Positions 52,511 through 62,128 of a DNA stretch of 64,000 nt are shown piece after piece. Numbering within the stretch: position 1 is the first letter of the stretch; the number at the start of each line of letters is the position of its first letter. The DNA is from Palleronia abyssalis (GTDB lineage Bacteria; Pseudomonadota; Alphaproteobacteria; Rhodobacterales; Rhodobacteraceae). Made by a program: the position numbers and the translations under genes. The notes under the pieces are model-generated. The model had not been told where the DNA came from and ran no database searches. It saw only the letters and a list, made by a program, of their open reading frames with translations. The DNA is taken from the NCBI RefSeq assembly GCF_900302445.1, contig NZ_ONZF01000002.1, positions 372,001-436,000 of the forward strand. The letters are read 5' to 3'.

Positions 52511-53902
52511 ATGTTGCGATTGCTTGCTCCGTTTGCCCTTGCCACGACGACGCTGACGGCCCAGGCCGCCGAGGTGTCGAGCTTCACCCTCGACAACGGT
52601 CTGGAGGTGGTGGTGCTGGAGGATCATCGTGCCCCGGTCGTGGTGCACATGGTCTGGTATCGCGTCGGTTCGGCGGATGAGGAGCCGGGCGTGTCGGGCG
52701 TGGCGCATTACTTGGAACACCTGATGTTCAAGGGCACCGATGACCTGGAGCCAGGCGAGTTCAGCCGCGTGGTGGCCCAGCAGGGCGGCACCGACAACGC
52801 CTTCACCAGCTACGATTACACCGGATATTTCCAGCGCGTCGCCTCGGATCGGCTTGAACTGATGATGGAGATGGAAGCCGACCGGATGCGCGACCTGCAG
52901 CTAGACGATCGCGACATCGCGACCGAGCTTCGCGTCGTGCAGGAGGAACGCAACCAGAGGGTTGAGAGCGACCCCGCCGCCCTGTTCTCGGAACAGCGCG
53001 ACGCGGCGCAATACCTCAACCATCCCTATGGCCGCCCCGTGATCGGCTGGATGGACGAGGTCGAGTCGCTGGAACTGGAGGACGCGGTGTCCTTCTATGA
53101 GCGGTTCTATGCCCCCAACAACGCGATCCTGATCGTCGCGGGCGACGTGACCCCCGAAGAGGTGCGCCGCTTGGCCGAGGAGCATTACGGCCCGCTCGAC
53201 CCATCCGCGGATTTGGAAGAGCGCACCCGCCCGCAGGAGCCGCCGCAAAGGGCCGAGCGTCGCCTGACCTACGAGGATCCGCGCATCGCGCAGCCTTACG
53301 TCATCCGCACCTACCTCGCCCCCGAACGGGACGCAGGCGATCAGCGCGAGGCCGCCGCGCTGACGCTTCTGGCGCAGGTGCTGGGGTCGGGGCAGTCCTC
53401 CGAGCTGAACAGCCGCCTGCAATTCGGGTCGGGCGAGGCGCTTTACACCAGTGCGTTCTACAACGGCACTTCGCTGGACGACACGACCTTCGGACTGGTC
53501 ATCGTGCCCGCCCCCGGCGTGTCGCTGGAAGAGGCCGAGGCCGCGCTGGACCGCGAAATCGCGGATTTCCTTGAAGACGGGGTCGACCCCGAACAGCTCG
53601 AACGCATCAAGACCCAGATCAGGGCGAGCGAGATCTACGAGGCCGACAGCCCACAATCGTTGGCGAACCGGTACGGTCGTGCGCTGACCTCTGGCCTGAC
53701 CTTGCAGGATATCGAAGACTGGCCGCGTATCCTTGATGAGATCACGAGCGAGGAGATCGTCGCGGCCGGGCGCCGCGTGTTCGACCGCGACCGCGCCGTC
53801 ACCGGCTATCTGACCGCCCCAGACGCCGCGCCGGACGAGCCCGTCCAGACCTCTTCCGAGGCGCCCGCCCCGACACCCGACACCACGGAGACCGTGCAAT
53901 GA
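52511..53902 (+). CDS. M16 family metallopeptidase, active subunit
   Basis: The 463-residue periplasmic protease has a signal peptide (MLRLLAPFALATTTLTAQAA) and the inverted zinc motif in GVSGVAHYLEHLMFKGT (His-Tyr-Leu-Glu-His), with the third ligand in the EERNQRVESDP region. This matches the active half of an M16B pair. The stop overlaps the next M16 gene (ATGA), implying a stoichiometric heterodimer, as in other proteobacterial M16 pairs. A Pro/Thr-rich tail ([11 protein letters not shown]) follows. Confidence 0.95.
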   Translation: MLRLLAPFALATTTLTAQAAEVSSFTLDNGLEVVVLEDHRAPVVVHMVWYRVGSADEEPGVSGVAHYLEHLMFKGTDDLEPGEFSRVVAQQGGTDNAFTSYDYTGYFQRVASDRLELMMEMEADRMRDLQLDDRDIATELRVVQEERNQRVESDPAALFSEQRDAAQYLNHPYGRPVIGWMDEVESLELEDAVSFYERFYAPNNAILIVAGDVTPEEVRRLAEEHYGPLDPSADLEERTRPQEPPQRAERRLTYEDPRIAQPYVIRTYLAPERDAGDQREAAALTLLAQVLGSGQSSELNSRLQFGSGEALYTSAFYNGTSLDDTTFGLVIVPAPGVSLEEAEAALDREIADFLEDGVDPEQLERIKTQIRASEIYEADSPQSLANRYGRALTSGLTLQDIEDWPRILDEITSEEIVAAGRRVFDRDRAVTGYLTAPDAAPDEPVQTSSEAPAPTPDTTETVQ

Positions 53903-55209
53903 TCCGTTTCGTCCTGGCCGCGGCCCTTTCGGTCGCCAGCCTGCCCGCCTTCGCCGCCGTCGACGTGCAGGAGGTCACCTCGCCCGGCGGGATCGACGCC
54001 TGGTTGGTCGAAGAACCCTCGATCCCCTTCACCGCGCTGGAAATCAGGTTCTCGCCCGGCGCGGCGCTTGACCGCGCGGGCAAGCGTGGATCCGTCAACC
54101 TGATGGCGGGATTGCTGGAAGAAGGCACCGGAGATCTGGATGCGCAGGGCTTCGCCGCCGCCCGTGATGCGCTGGCGGCCTCGTTCCGTTACAACGCCTA
54201 TGACGACGCGGTCAGTGTCTCGGCGCGGTTCCTGACCGAGAACCGGGACGAGGCGGTGGACCTTCTGCGCCGGTCCTTGGTCGAGCCGTCATTCCCCGAG
54301 GATGCCGTCACCCGGGTCAAGGACCAGGTCCTGTCCGCCATCGCCAGCGACGCCACCGATCCCAACGCCATCGCGCAGCAATCCTTCGACGCACTGGCAT
54401 TCGGCGATCACCCCTATGCCGTCCCGGTCGAGGGCACGGCGGAGACGGCCGCTTCCCTGACCCGTGAAGACGTTGTGCAGGCCCACCGCGATACGCTGGT
54501 GAAGGACAACCTTTATGTCGCGGCGGTGGGCGATATCACGGCCGAGGATCTGGGCACGCTTCTGGACGACCTACTGGGCGATCTGCCGCAATCGTCGGAC
54601 GTGGCGCAACCGGGCGATGCCGGCTGGAACATTGATCCGGGCGTCGAGGTCGTGCGCTATGACACCCCGCAATCGGTCGTCGTCTTCGGCCACGAGGGGA
54701 TAGAACGCGACGATCCGGACTTCTTCGCCGCATATGTCGCCAACGAGATCTTCGGTGGCTCCGGCTTCAACTCCCGCCTGATGGAAGAAGTGCGCGTCAA
54801 ACGTGGCCTGACCTACGGGATCGGCACCTACCTTGCCCCGATGGAATACGCCGAATATGTCGGCGGGCGCGCGGCTTCGGCCAACAGCAGCGTGGGCGAG
54901 CTGGTCGACGTGGTTCAGGCGGAATGGGGCAACGTTGCCGTCGGGATCACGGCGGAAGAACTGGACGAGGCCAAGACCTACCTGACCGGCGCGTATCCGC
55001 TGCGCTTCGACGGCAACGCGAACATCGCGTCGATTCTTGTGGGGATGCAGATGGACAGGCTGCCGACGTCCTATATCGACACCCGCAACGACAATATCGA
55101 GGCGGTGTCGCTGGACGATATCCGCCGGGTCGCGGCCCGGATCTATCGCCCCGAAGACCTGTCCTTCGTCGTCGTCGGCCAGCCCGAGGGCCTGGGCGAA
55201 GACGGCTGA
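53899..55209 (+). CDS. M16 family protein, inactive partner subunit
   Basis: The 436-residue protein shares the M16 fold and a signal peptide ([20 protein letters not shown]). At the position of the zinc motif it reads [15 protein letters not shown], so the HxxEH is lost. Conserved second-domain features such as [27 protein letters not shown] remain. It is the structural partner of the upstream active subunit and starts within its stop codon. A GC-rich hairpin follows at 55218-55239. Confidence 0.94.
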   Translation: MIRFVLAAALSVASLPAFAAVDVQEVTSPGGIDAWLVEEPSIPFTALEIRFSPGAALDRAGKRGSVNLMAGLLEEGTGDLDAQGFAAARDALAASFRYNAYDDAVSVSARFLTENRDEAVDLLRRSLVEPSFPEDAVTRVKDQVLSAIASDATDPNAIAQQSFDALAFGDHPYAVPVEGTAETAASLTREDVVQAHRDTLVKDNLYVAAVGDITAEDLGTLLDDLLGDLPQSSDVAQPGDAGWNIDPGVEVVRYDTPQSVVVFGHEGIERDDPDFFAAYVANEIFGGSGFNSRLMEEVRVKRGLTYGIGTYLAPMEYAEYVGGRAASANSSVGELVDVVQAEWGNVAVGITAEELDEAKTYLTGAYPLRFDGNANIASILVGMQMDRLPTSYIDTRNDNIEAVSLDDIRRVAARIYRPEDLSFVVVGQPEGLGEDG

Positions 55210-55217
55210 CACCCGGT

Positions 55218-55239
55218 GCACCCGGCTTGGCCCGGGTGC
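55218..55239 (+). terminator. Hairpin after the M16 pair
   Basis: GCACCCGG (55218-55225) pairs with CCGGGTGC (55232-55239) over a 6-base loop. The T tract begins only about 12 bases later (TTTT within AAAGTTTTCC), so termination is uncertain. Confidence 0.5.
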
Positions 55240-55295
55240 CATACCCAAAGTTTTCCACATTTCGCGGTCCGTTCAGGCGTGCTATCGATAGTGCC

Positions 55296-57137
55296 ATGAC
55301 CGCTCACGACCGCAATATCTCCCGCCCTGTCATACGGCAGTTGGACGAATCGGCCATCAACCGCATCGCTGCGGGTGAGGTGGTCGAACGCCCTGCCTCG
55401 GCCGTGAAGGAACTGGTCGAGAATGCGCTGGATGCCGGGGCGACCCGGATCGGCATCGACTATGCGGATGGCGGCAAGACCCTGATCCGCGTCAGCGATG
55501 ACGGTTGCGGCATGGGGGCGGATGAGCTGCCGATGGCGCTGTGCCGCCATGCGACCTCGAAGATCGACGGGTCGGACCTGCTGAACATCCGGTCTTTCGG
55601 GTTCCGGGGCGAGGCGCTTCCTTCCCTGGGCGCCGTGGGGCGCCTGACCGTGACATCACGCGAGGCCGGGGGCGATGGCGCGTGCCTGTCCGTCACCGGC
55701 GGCCGGACCGACCCGGTGAAGCCGGCCGCGATCACCAAGGGCACGGTGGTCGAACTGCGCGACCTATTCTTCGCGACGCCCGCGCGCCTGAAGTTCCTGC
55801 GCAGCGACCGCGCCGAAGCGCAGGCCATTGGCGATGTCATCAAGCGGCTGGCCATGGCCGAGCCCTTCGTGGGCTTCTGCCTGCGCGACGTCTCGGGCGG
55901 GGGCGAGGGGCGCGAGGTGTTCCGCGTCGACCCCGCGACGGGCGACCTGTTCGACGCGCTGCACACCCGGCTGGGCAAGGTCATCGGACGCGACTTCGCC
56001 GAGAACGCGCTGCCCATCGACGCGGTGCGCGAGGACGTGACGCTGACGGGCTATGCCGCGCTGCCCACATTCTCGCGCGGGGCGGCGACACACCAATACC
56101 TGTTCGTGAACGGCCGCCCGGTGCGGGACAAGCTGCTGTATGGGGCCCTGCGCGGGGCCTATGCCGACTTCCTCAGCCGCGACCGCCATCCCGTCGCCGC
56201 CCTGTTCGTCGAGGTCGACCCGGCCCGCGTCGACCAGAACGTCCACCCCGCCAAGACCGAGGTGCGCTTTCGCGAGCCCGGCGTGGTGCGCGGCCTGATC
56301 GTCTCGGCCCTGAAGCACGCGCTGGGGCAGGCGGGGCACCGCGCCTCGACCACCGTCGGGGCCGCGACATTGGGGGCCTTCCGCCCCGAACCGTCCGAAC
56401 CGCGCGTCTATCAGATGGACCGCCCCCGATCCGCTTCGATCCCAAGGCCCGCGCCGCAGCAAGGCTTTGCCGAGACCGCCAATGTCTTCGCCCGCGTGGA
56501 CGACGTGGTCGAACCGCCCAAGTCCCCCGATGCCGCCCCGCAACGCGACCCCACCGAGTTCCCCCTGGGCGCCGCACGCGGGCAGGTGCACGAGAACTAC
56601 ATCATCGCCCAGACGGCCGACGGCATGGTCATCGTCGACCAGCACGCGGCGCATGAACGTCTGGTATATGAAAAGCTCAAGCGCCAGATGGCCGAGAATG
56701 GCGTCCCGGCCCAGGCGCTGCTGATCCCCGAGATCGTGGACATGGGCGAAGGGGACGCCGCCCGCCTGCTGGAAATCGCGGACGACCTGTCCCGCGCCGG
56801 TTTGACGATCGAGCCGTTCGGCGGCGGTGCCGTGGCGGTGCGCGAAACGCCTGCCATCCTGGGCGAAGTGAACGCCGAAGCCATCCTGCGCGACATCGTG
56901 GACGAACTGGACGATCTGGGCGCGTCGATCGGCGTGACCCAGCGGATCGAGGCGGTGCTCAGCCGGATGGCCTGCCACGGCTCGATCCGGTCGGGGCGGC
57001 GGATGCGCGGGGACGAGATGAACGCCCTCCTGCGCGAGATGGAGGCCACGCCCCATTCCGGGCAGTGCAACCACGGCCGCCCCACCTATGTCGAACTCAG
57101 GCTGTCGGATATCGAACGCCTGTTCGGGCGCACCTGA
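55296..57137 (+). CDS. mutL: DNA mismatch repair protein MutL
   Basis: The 613-residue protein has the N-terminal GHKL ATPase ([48 protein letters not shown]). The C-terminal domain keeps the endonuclease motif [13 protein letters not shown] near residue 448, with the later [12 protein letters not shown] and [11 protein letters not shown] motifs, so this is the nicking type of MutL, typical outside the MutH-containing gammaproteobacteria. The TGA stop overlaps the rmuC start (TGATG). Confidence 0.96.
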   Translation: MTAHDRNISRPVIRQLDESAINRIAAGEVVERPASAVKELVENALDAGATRIGIDYADGGKTLIRVSDDGCGMGADELPMALCRHATSKIDGSDLLNIRSFGFRGEALPSLGAVGRLTVTSREAGGDGACLSVTGGRTDPVKPAAITKGTVVELRDLFFATPARLKFLRSDRAEAQAIGDVIKRLAMAEPFVGFCLRDVSGGGEGREVFRVDPATGDLFDALHTRLGKVIGRDFAENALPIDAVREDVTLTGYAALPTFSRGAATHQYLFVNGRPVRDKLLYGALRGAYADFLSRDRHPVAALFVEVDPARVDQNVHPAKTEVRFREPGVVRGLIVSALKHALGQAGHRASTTVGAATLGAFRPEPSEPRVYQMDRPRSASIPRPAPQQGFAETANVFARVDDVVEPPKSPDAAPQRDPTEFPLGAARGQVHENYIIAQTADGMVIVDQHAAHERLVYEKLKRQMAENGVPAQALLIPEIVDMGEGDAARLLEIADDLSRAGLTIEPFGGGAVAVRETPAILGEVNAEAILRDIVDELDDLGASIGVTQRIEAVLSRMACHGSIRSGRRMRGDEMNALLREMEATPHSGQCNHGRPTYVELRLSDIERLFGRT

Positions 57138-58303
57138 TGCAGCCCCTGCTCGACCGCGCACTGGCAGACCCGATCCTTGTGATCGGCCTCGGTCTGGTCG
57201 TCCTCCTCCTTCTCGCATCGATCTGGCGCGCCAGCCGTTCGGCCCGGACCGCTGACGCGCTGGCCGAGGAGCTGCGCCGGATGGGCCGCGACATGCAGTC
57301 CCTGGGCGCGGGGCAGTCGCAGCTTTCAGGATCCCTCCAGACCGTCAGCGATACGACCTCGCAGGCCCAGCTGAGGATGCTGCAGACTGTCGAAAGCCGC
57401 CTGGCCGAGGTGCAGCGGCAGATGGGCGAACGCATGGCCGAAAGCGACCTGCGCCTGCGCGAAACGCTGCACGGACAGACGCAGCGCACGTCGACCTCGC
57501 TGACGCAGCTGCAGGAACGGCTGGCGGTCATCGACAAGGCGCAGGACAACATCACCAAACTGTCCGGCGACGTGCTGTCGTTGCAGGATATCCTGTCCAA
57601 CAAGCAAAGCCGCGGGGCGTTCGGGGAAATACAGCTGCACGACATCGTGTCGAAGGCGCTGCCGCCGGACGCCTATACGTGGCAGGCCAAGCTGCCCAAC
57701 GGCACCCGCGCCGATTGCCTGATCCACCTCCCGCAGCCCCCGGGCCCCATCGTGATCGACGCGAAGTTCCCGTTGGAGGCGTACGAGGCCTATGTCTCCG
57801 CCGAGACCCCGGATGCGCAAAAACGCGCGCTGACCCAGTTCGGTCAGGCCATGCGCAAGCACATCCGCGACATCGCCGAAAAGTACATCATCGCCGGTGA
57901 CACAGCGGACGGCGCGCTTCTGTTCCTGCCCTCCGAAGCCGTCTATGCCGAGCTTCACGCCCGCCTGCCTGCCGTTGTGCGCGAAGGGTTCGAGGCGCGG
58001 GTCTGGATCGTGTCGCCCACGACCTGCATGGCCACCCTGAACACCATGCGCGCGATCCTGAAGGACGCCCGGATGCGCGATCAGGCCGGCGCGATCCGCA
58101 AGGAGCTTGCGCTTTTGCACGGCGACATCGACCGCCTGGGCGACCGGGTTGGCAATCTCGACCGCCATTTCGAGCAGGCGCGCAAGGATGTCGAGCAAAT
58201 CCGGATCTCGTCCGAGAAGGCCGGCAAGCGGGCCGGGCGCCTGCACAACTTCGATTTCGAGGACTCTGTCAGCGATCAACCGACTGCGCTGGCGCGCGAC
58301 TGA
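57137..58303 (+). CDS. rmuC: DNA recombination protein RmuC
   Basis: The 388-residue protein has an N-terminal membrane helix (about 12-28), a long coiled coil (about 40-170) and the RmuC nuclease-like domain with GAFGEIQLHDIVSKALPP, VIDAKFPLEAYEAYV and LFLPSEAVYAEL. It limits inversions at short repeats in E. coli. ATG 57137 is embedded in the mutL stop, so the two repair genes are coupled. Confidence 0.93.
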   Translation: MQPLLDRALADPILVIGLGLVVLLLLASIWRASRSARTADALAEELRRMGRDMQSLGAGQSQLSGSLQTVSDTTSQAQLRMLQTVESRLAEVQRQMGERMAESDLRLRETLHGQTQRTSTSLTQLQERLAVIDKAQDNITKLSGDVLSLQDILSNKQSRGAFGEIQLHDIVSKALPPDAYTWQAKLPNGTRADCLIHLPQPPGPIVIDAKFPLEAYEAYVSAETPDAQKRALTQFGQAMRKHIRDIAEKYIIAGDTADGALLFLPSEAVYAELHARLPAVVREGFEARVWIVSPTTCMATLNTMRAILKDARMRDQAGAIRKELALLHGDIDRLGDRVGNLDRHFEQARKDVEQIRISSEKAGKRAGRLHNFDFEDSVSDQPTALARD

Positions 58304-58384
58304 AGGGCGAGCAGGTCGGGCCGGCTGGGGTGCCAAGGCGGATCGACCTGGAATTCTCGTTCACGGGGAACACAACGTCCCTTC

Positions 58385-58398
58385 ATGTCATTAGACAT
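58385..58398. promoter_or_regulatory. Small dyad upstream of the DUF3833 gene
   Basis: ATGTC-ATTA-GACAT is a perfect inverted repeat about 47 bp upstream of the DUF3833 start, in an otherwise featureless 140-bp gap. It could be an operator half-site pair. No cognate regulator is known. Confidence 0.3.
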
Positions 58399-58445
58399 AT
58401 GCGTCTTGAATCAACCCCGTATTTGTCCCTGATCGCCGAGACACT

Positions 58446-59000
58446 ATGGAAGCGTTTGTCTACCTGACTGTTGTCTTGGGCCTCGTCCTGGCAGCGTTGT
58501 TCGTGCGATGGAAATTTCTGTCGTTCGGGGGGCAACGCCCGAACGAGTATCTGGGCCTGGGCCCGGATTTCGATCCACGCACCCATCTAAGCGGCAAGAT
58601 GATCTGCGATGGCGCGATCTTCGGTCCGACCGGGCGCATGACCTCGCGGTTCAGGGGCGAGGTGCACGGCACATGGACGGGTCAGGCGGGGTTCATTGCG
58701 CTGGACTTCATGTTCGACGGCGGGGCGGCGCAGCACCGTGAATGGCATCTCAGATTGTCCGATACCGGCCTGATCGAGGCTGAGGCCGAGGATACCGAAG
58801 GCGTCGGCAAGGGTAGCATTGTCGGTCCGGTCATGCAGATGCAGTACACGATCGTGCTTCCGCAAGATGCGGGCGGTCACAAGCTGAAGGTTGTCGACTG
58901 GATGTACCTCACCGAAGCGGGGACAATTCTGAACCGCAGCCAGTTTCGCAAGGGCGGCCTTCTGGTCGCCGAACTGATTGCGACGATCCGGCCGGACTAG
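58446..59000 (+). CDS. DUF3833 family membrane-anchored protein
   Basis: The 184-residue product has one N-terminal hydrophobic helix (about residues 5-21, YLTVVLGLVLAALFV) and a beta-rich DUF3833 domain with FGGQRPNEYLGLGPDFD-like start, FGPTGRMTSRFRGEVHG, REWHLRLSDTGLIEAEA and VVDWMYLTEAGTILNRSQFRKGG. The function is unknown. ATG 58446 has no strong ribosome site. It stands alone between rmuC and the convergent saccharopine-dehydrogenase-like gene. Confidence 0.85.
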   Translation: MEAFVYLTVVLGLVLAALFVRWKFLSFGGQRPNEYLGLGPDFDPRTHLSGKMICDGAIFGPTGRMTSRFRGEVHGTWTGQAGFIALDFMFDGGAAQHREWHLRLSDTGLIEAEAEDTEGVGKGSIVGPVMQMQYTIVLPQDAGGHKLKVVDWMYLTEAGTILNRSQFRKGGLLVAELIATIRPD

Positions 59001-59041
59001 GATGGTTCCGGCCGGCGGTTGTCCGCGTGACGCCCGGTCCG

Positions 59042-60172
59042 CTAAGCTAAGCGGTCTACGCGGTCCACATGCTGCGCGTTCTCACGGACCAAGGCGATGA
59101 AGTCATCCACCGCGTCCTTCCCCGACGGGGCCGCCTGAACGCCTGGGGGGAAGGTTCCCGCTGCGACCCCCTCAACCGCGCGTGCAACGGGTTGGGACAC
59201 CAGGCGCGACATCGCACTGCCGCGTGAGTCACCGTGGGCGTCCATCACCCATGTCTTATGATAAACATCCCGCCCGTCTCGCGCCGCGCGGAGGTCCACG
59301 ACCATGACCACGCGATCCGCCTCGCCGTCGCCGTAGGAATGGTCGGCCCACAGTTGGGACGACATTTCCCTCAGGCGATCTTCGCTCGCGGTCTCGACCT
59401 CGGTGAAGATGGGGCGCCACGCGTCGGACCAGCCCCCCAGACGAAGGGTGCCGCGCACGAAATCGCGCGTGTCCCATGCTGGATCAAAGCCGTATTCGGC
59501 CAGGAAGGGCAGGGAATCGCGGTTGGGGTAAACCTCGAATGTCTCGGGCCGGGGCAACGGCGCCTCGAAGGTCGACAGGGCATCCCACGGCCGCGCGACG
59601 TCCCGCACCTGCCCGTTTTTCAGCGATCGCGAGGGGGAGCGCAGGGCCTTCAGAACGCCCAGCGGCGACCAGGAAAACTTATAGCGGAACTCGTTCGCGA
59701 CCGCTGGAACGCCGCCGCAATAGCTCAGGAAATGCAACTGGTTCGCCGGATCGAAGGTCGCATCGGTGTGATAGTCCCGCATCAGGTCATGCGCGAACAA
59801 GTGGTCAATCCCCGGGTCTAGGCCGATTTCGTTGACCACCGCCACGCCCGCTTCATGCGCCGCAGAGTCCAGCGCACGCATCTCGGGTGCGATATACGAA
59901 GACGAGACGAAATGCGCGCCGGCGTCGATCGCGGCCGTGGCCAGCGGGACATGATGGTCCGCCGGCAGCATCGACACCACGACGTCCCCAGGGGAAAGTG
60001 CCGCCGTGAGATCAGCCATGTCGAAGGGGCGTATGGCATCGGTCAGATCGCCGACTGCGGCCTGCGCCTTGTCGACTGTCCGGTTCCATACCGTGACCCC
60101 GTGCCCGTCCAGGATCAGCCTGCGCAATCCCGGTACCGTCGACAGCCCTGTACCGCACCAGTGGATGGTCAT
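59042..60172 (-). CDS. Saccharopine dehydrogenase, LYS9-like (NADP+, L-glutamate-forming)
   Basis: The 376-residue enzyme starts at ATG 60172 (MTIHWCGTGLSTVPGLRRL) with AAGGGGAG upstream. The Rossmann start, MLPADHHVPLATAAIDAGAHFVSSSYI and NEIGLDPGIDHLFAHDLM match the LYS9/LKR-SDH C-terminal half, and later SWSPLGVLKALRSPSRSLK. It converts saccharopine to aminoadipate semialdehyde and glutamate, or runs the reverse. With the LYS1-like gene it makes a lysine degradation (saccharopine) pair. Confidence 0.88.
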   Translation of the reverse strand: MTIHWCGTGLSTVPGLRRLILDGHGVTVWNRTVDKAQAAVGDLTDAIRPFDMADLTAALSPGDVVVSMLPADHHVPLATAAIDAGAHFVSSSYIAPEMRALDSAAHEAGVAVVNEIGLDPGIDHLFAHDLMRDYHTDATFDPANQLHFLSYCGGVPAVANEFRYKFSWSPLGVLKALRSPSRSLKNGQVRDVARPWDALSTFEAPLPRPETFEVYPNRDSLPFLAEYGFDPAWDTRDFVRGTLRLGGWSDAWRPIFTEVETASEDRLREMSSQLWADHSYGDGEADRVVMVVDLRAARDGRDVYHKTWVMDAHGDSRGSAMSRLVSQPVARAVEGVAAGTFPPGVQAAPSGKDAVDDFIALVRENAQHVDRVDRLA

Positions 60173-60226
60173 GTCGCTCCCCTTCTTCATCCTTGTAAAA
60201 AATACCCTCCCCGAAGGGCCGCGATT

Positions 60227-61288
60227 CTACGGGGCCAGACGTCCGACATGGTCGCGAAACGTCTTGTCTGCCCGGACCCAGACATCGCCCTCGGGTACCC
60301 CCAAAGTCGCCAGATGCTTCAGAAGCTGGCCTGCGAAGTCGACCGAGCTTTCGACCGGCAGCATCGATGGCAGGTTGTCGATCGCCATCACGTCCAGGGG
60401 GGGCGTCTCATACACCCGCACCACGGGGGCGGACCAGTCAGTCGCCCGGTCGTAGACCCGGATCGGATTGAAATCCGACGCGGGGTCGCAGGCGATGTCG
60501 CCGATCACACCCAGCGTGCGGGGGCGCGTCGGGGTGTCCTCGGGGACGAAGACCGGGCAGCCGGGCCCGGCCAGAATGCAGTTGAGGAAGATCGCATGGT
60601 CCAGAACCTCGGGGAAGGGGCCGCCATGTCGCGTCTCTTCGACATCCCACAGGGTCGTTCCGATCCCCAGACGGTCGCACAGATCGGCCGCCCCGGTGCC
60701 GACGCGCCCCTTCGCCCCCACGATCAGGGCATCCGGGCGGGGGATCGCGTCTCGGTTCAGCAGGTGGTCGAGCTCGGCGACCAGCGCCTCGGCCGAGCTA
60801 TAGGGCGCGATCGGGGGACAGGGGGTGCCCTGCATCTGGGCGGCGTACGCCATGACTGACACGGCGGCCCCCACGAAGCCGGCCCAATAGCCGAAGGCCG
60901 CAACGCGCCGGCCGTCCTCGTCCGTTAGGTATTCCAGGTCCAGTAGCCGTCCGCCGCCATTGGCGAACCGGCTTAGCAGCCGGGCGCCGTCGGTCTGGCC
61001 CTTGTAGGCATGGCCGAACATGATGTGCGTATGCGGCAAGGGCGTGCCGTCATCGGGCAGCTCCTTCAGGCCGAAGATGTAGGCGTCCCGGGGGGCGTCC
61101 GGCCATGACCCGGCCGTGGCGCGCTCCGCCCCGGCGTCCAGATAGGGTCGAAGCGGAAGCGTGCGGGACGGGCTGTCTTCCACCGTGACGCGGAATCCCT
61201 GCCGGATCAGGTGCGCGACGCCGTCGGACGTGATGCCGACGCGATCCTCGTTCGGACGGCTTTCGGCCCGGATCCATAAGTGGGGCAT
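60227..61288 (-). CDS. Saccharopine dehydrogenase, LYS1-like (NAD+, L-lysine-forming)
   Basis: The 353-residue protein starts at ATG 61288 (MPHLWIRAESRPNEDRVGIT). It has the alanine-dehydrogenase/transhydrogenase N-domain (RPNEDRVGITSDGVAHLIRQGF, FGLKELPDD, IMFGHAYKGQ) and the DPASDFNPIRVYD and NLPSMLPVESSVDFAGQLLKHL motifs of the lysine-forming dehydrogenase. It interconverts lysine plus oxoglutarate and saccharopine. It lies 54 bp before the LYS9-like gene and 13 bp after the histidine phosphatase gene on the same strand. Confidence 0.9.
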   Translation of the reverse strand: MPHLWIRAESRPNEDRVGITSDGVAHLIRQGFRVTVEDSPSRTLPLRPYLDAGAERATAGSWPDAPRDAYIFGLKELPDDGTPLPHTHIMFGHAYKGQTDGARLLSRFANGGGRLLDLEYLTDEDGRRVAAFGYWAGFVGAAVSVMAYAAQMQGTPCPPIAPYSSAEALVAELDHLLNRDAIPRPDALIVGAKGRVGTGAADLCDRLGIGTTLWDVEETRHGGPFPEVLDHAIFLNCILAGPGCPVFVPEDTPTRPRTLGVIGDIACDPASDFNPIRVYDRATDWSAPVVRVYETPPLDVMAIDNLPSMLPVESSVDFAGQLLKHLATLGVPEGDVWVRADKTFRDHVGRLAP

Positions 61289-61301
61289 TGGCGTCGACCT
61301 T

Positions 61302-61937
61302 TCAGTAATGCGTCCGCGCGTCCGGCCGCCCGTCAAGGTGCGGTGCCACGTTGAATTGCGACATCATCATGCCTTGAGGCCGAACGTGGAAGCGGTGAAT
61401 CGAGGTGTTCAAAATTGGCATCAGGACATGCGCCAACCTGTCGGTATCCAGCCCCAGGACATGGCGCAGCGCCATGCCGACCACGCCGCCCGAGGTCACG
61501 CACAGCACGCGTCGCCCCGGCTCGGCGGCCTCCACCAGAACGGAGGTGATCCGCGCCTCGAAATTGGCGAAGCTCTCGTCGCCCTGGATCTCGGCGGCGT
61601 GCCACGCGCGCAGGACCTGCGGGACATGTTCGGGAAACCCGGCCTGACTTGGCACCGGAACGCCATGCGCGGCTTCCAGTGCCTGCCCGAGGTTGAAATA
61701 ATCCATCTCGTTCAGGCGAGCATCCTGCGTGGCGTTCACGCCCATCCCGTCGGCCGTCTCGCGATGGCGGCGCAGGGTGCCGCAGACGACCTTGTCGAAC
61801 GGCCTTTCATTTTCACGCATCCATTGGCCCAGCCACGCGGCCTGTTGATGGCCAAGCTGGCTCAGGCGGTCGTAATCCGCCTCGTTGTCGGCGTGGCTGT
61901 TGGCCTGTCCGTGCCGGACCAGAACGATCTCGCCCAT
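61302..61937 (-). CDS. Histidine phosphatase family protein
   Basis: The 211-residue phosphoglycerate-mutase-like protein has the LVRHGQANSHADN signature with the catalytic His near residue 9, a second-site arginine in SGTLRRHRE-like CGTLRRHRETADG, and TSGGVVGMALRHVLGLD toward the C-terminus. Substrate unknown. It precedes the two saccharopine dehydrogenase-type genes closely (13 bp), so all three may be one operon. Confidence 0.88.
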   Translation of the reverse strand: MGEIVLVRHGQANSHADNEADYDRLSQLGHQQAAWLGQWMRENERPFDKVVCGTLRRHRETADGMGVNATQDARLNEMDYFNLGQALEAAHGVPVPSQAGFPEHVPQVLRAWHAAEIQGDESFANFEARITSVLVEAAEPGRRVLCVTSGGVVGMALRHVLGLDTDRLAHVLMPILNTSIHRFHVRPQGMMMSQFNVAPHLDGRPDARTHY

Positions 61938-62128
61938 GGTGCCTCCTCTGGGATGGGTGCGGGGTATCCGGCATGGAACGGCTTGCCAAGGTGCGGTTGC
62001 ATCGATCGGGTGCCGTAGGGTCGCACGACGACCGCGGCGCTTGACGGCGCGGGGAATAACGGCAGGCTGTCAGAAGTGATGCCGAAATGGCGGGCAGGAC
62101 CGGAACGTCGGTCGAGGGAGGAGTTAAG

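Noticed and set aside
55764-57218. 484-residue minus-strand frame over mutL
   Set aside because: Antisense of mutL, no motif.
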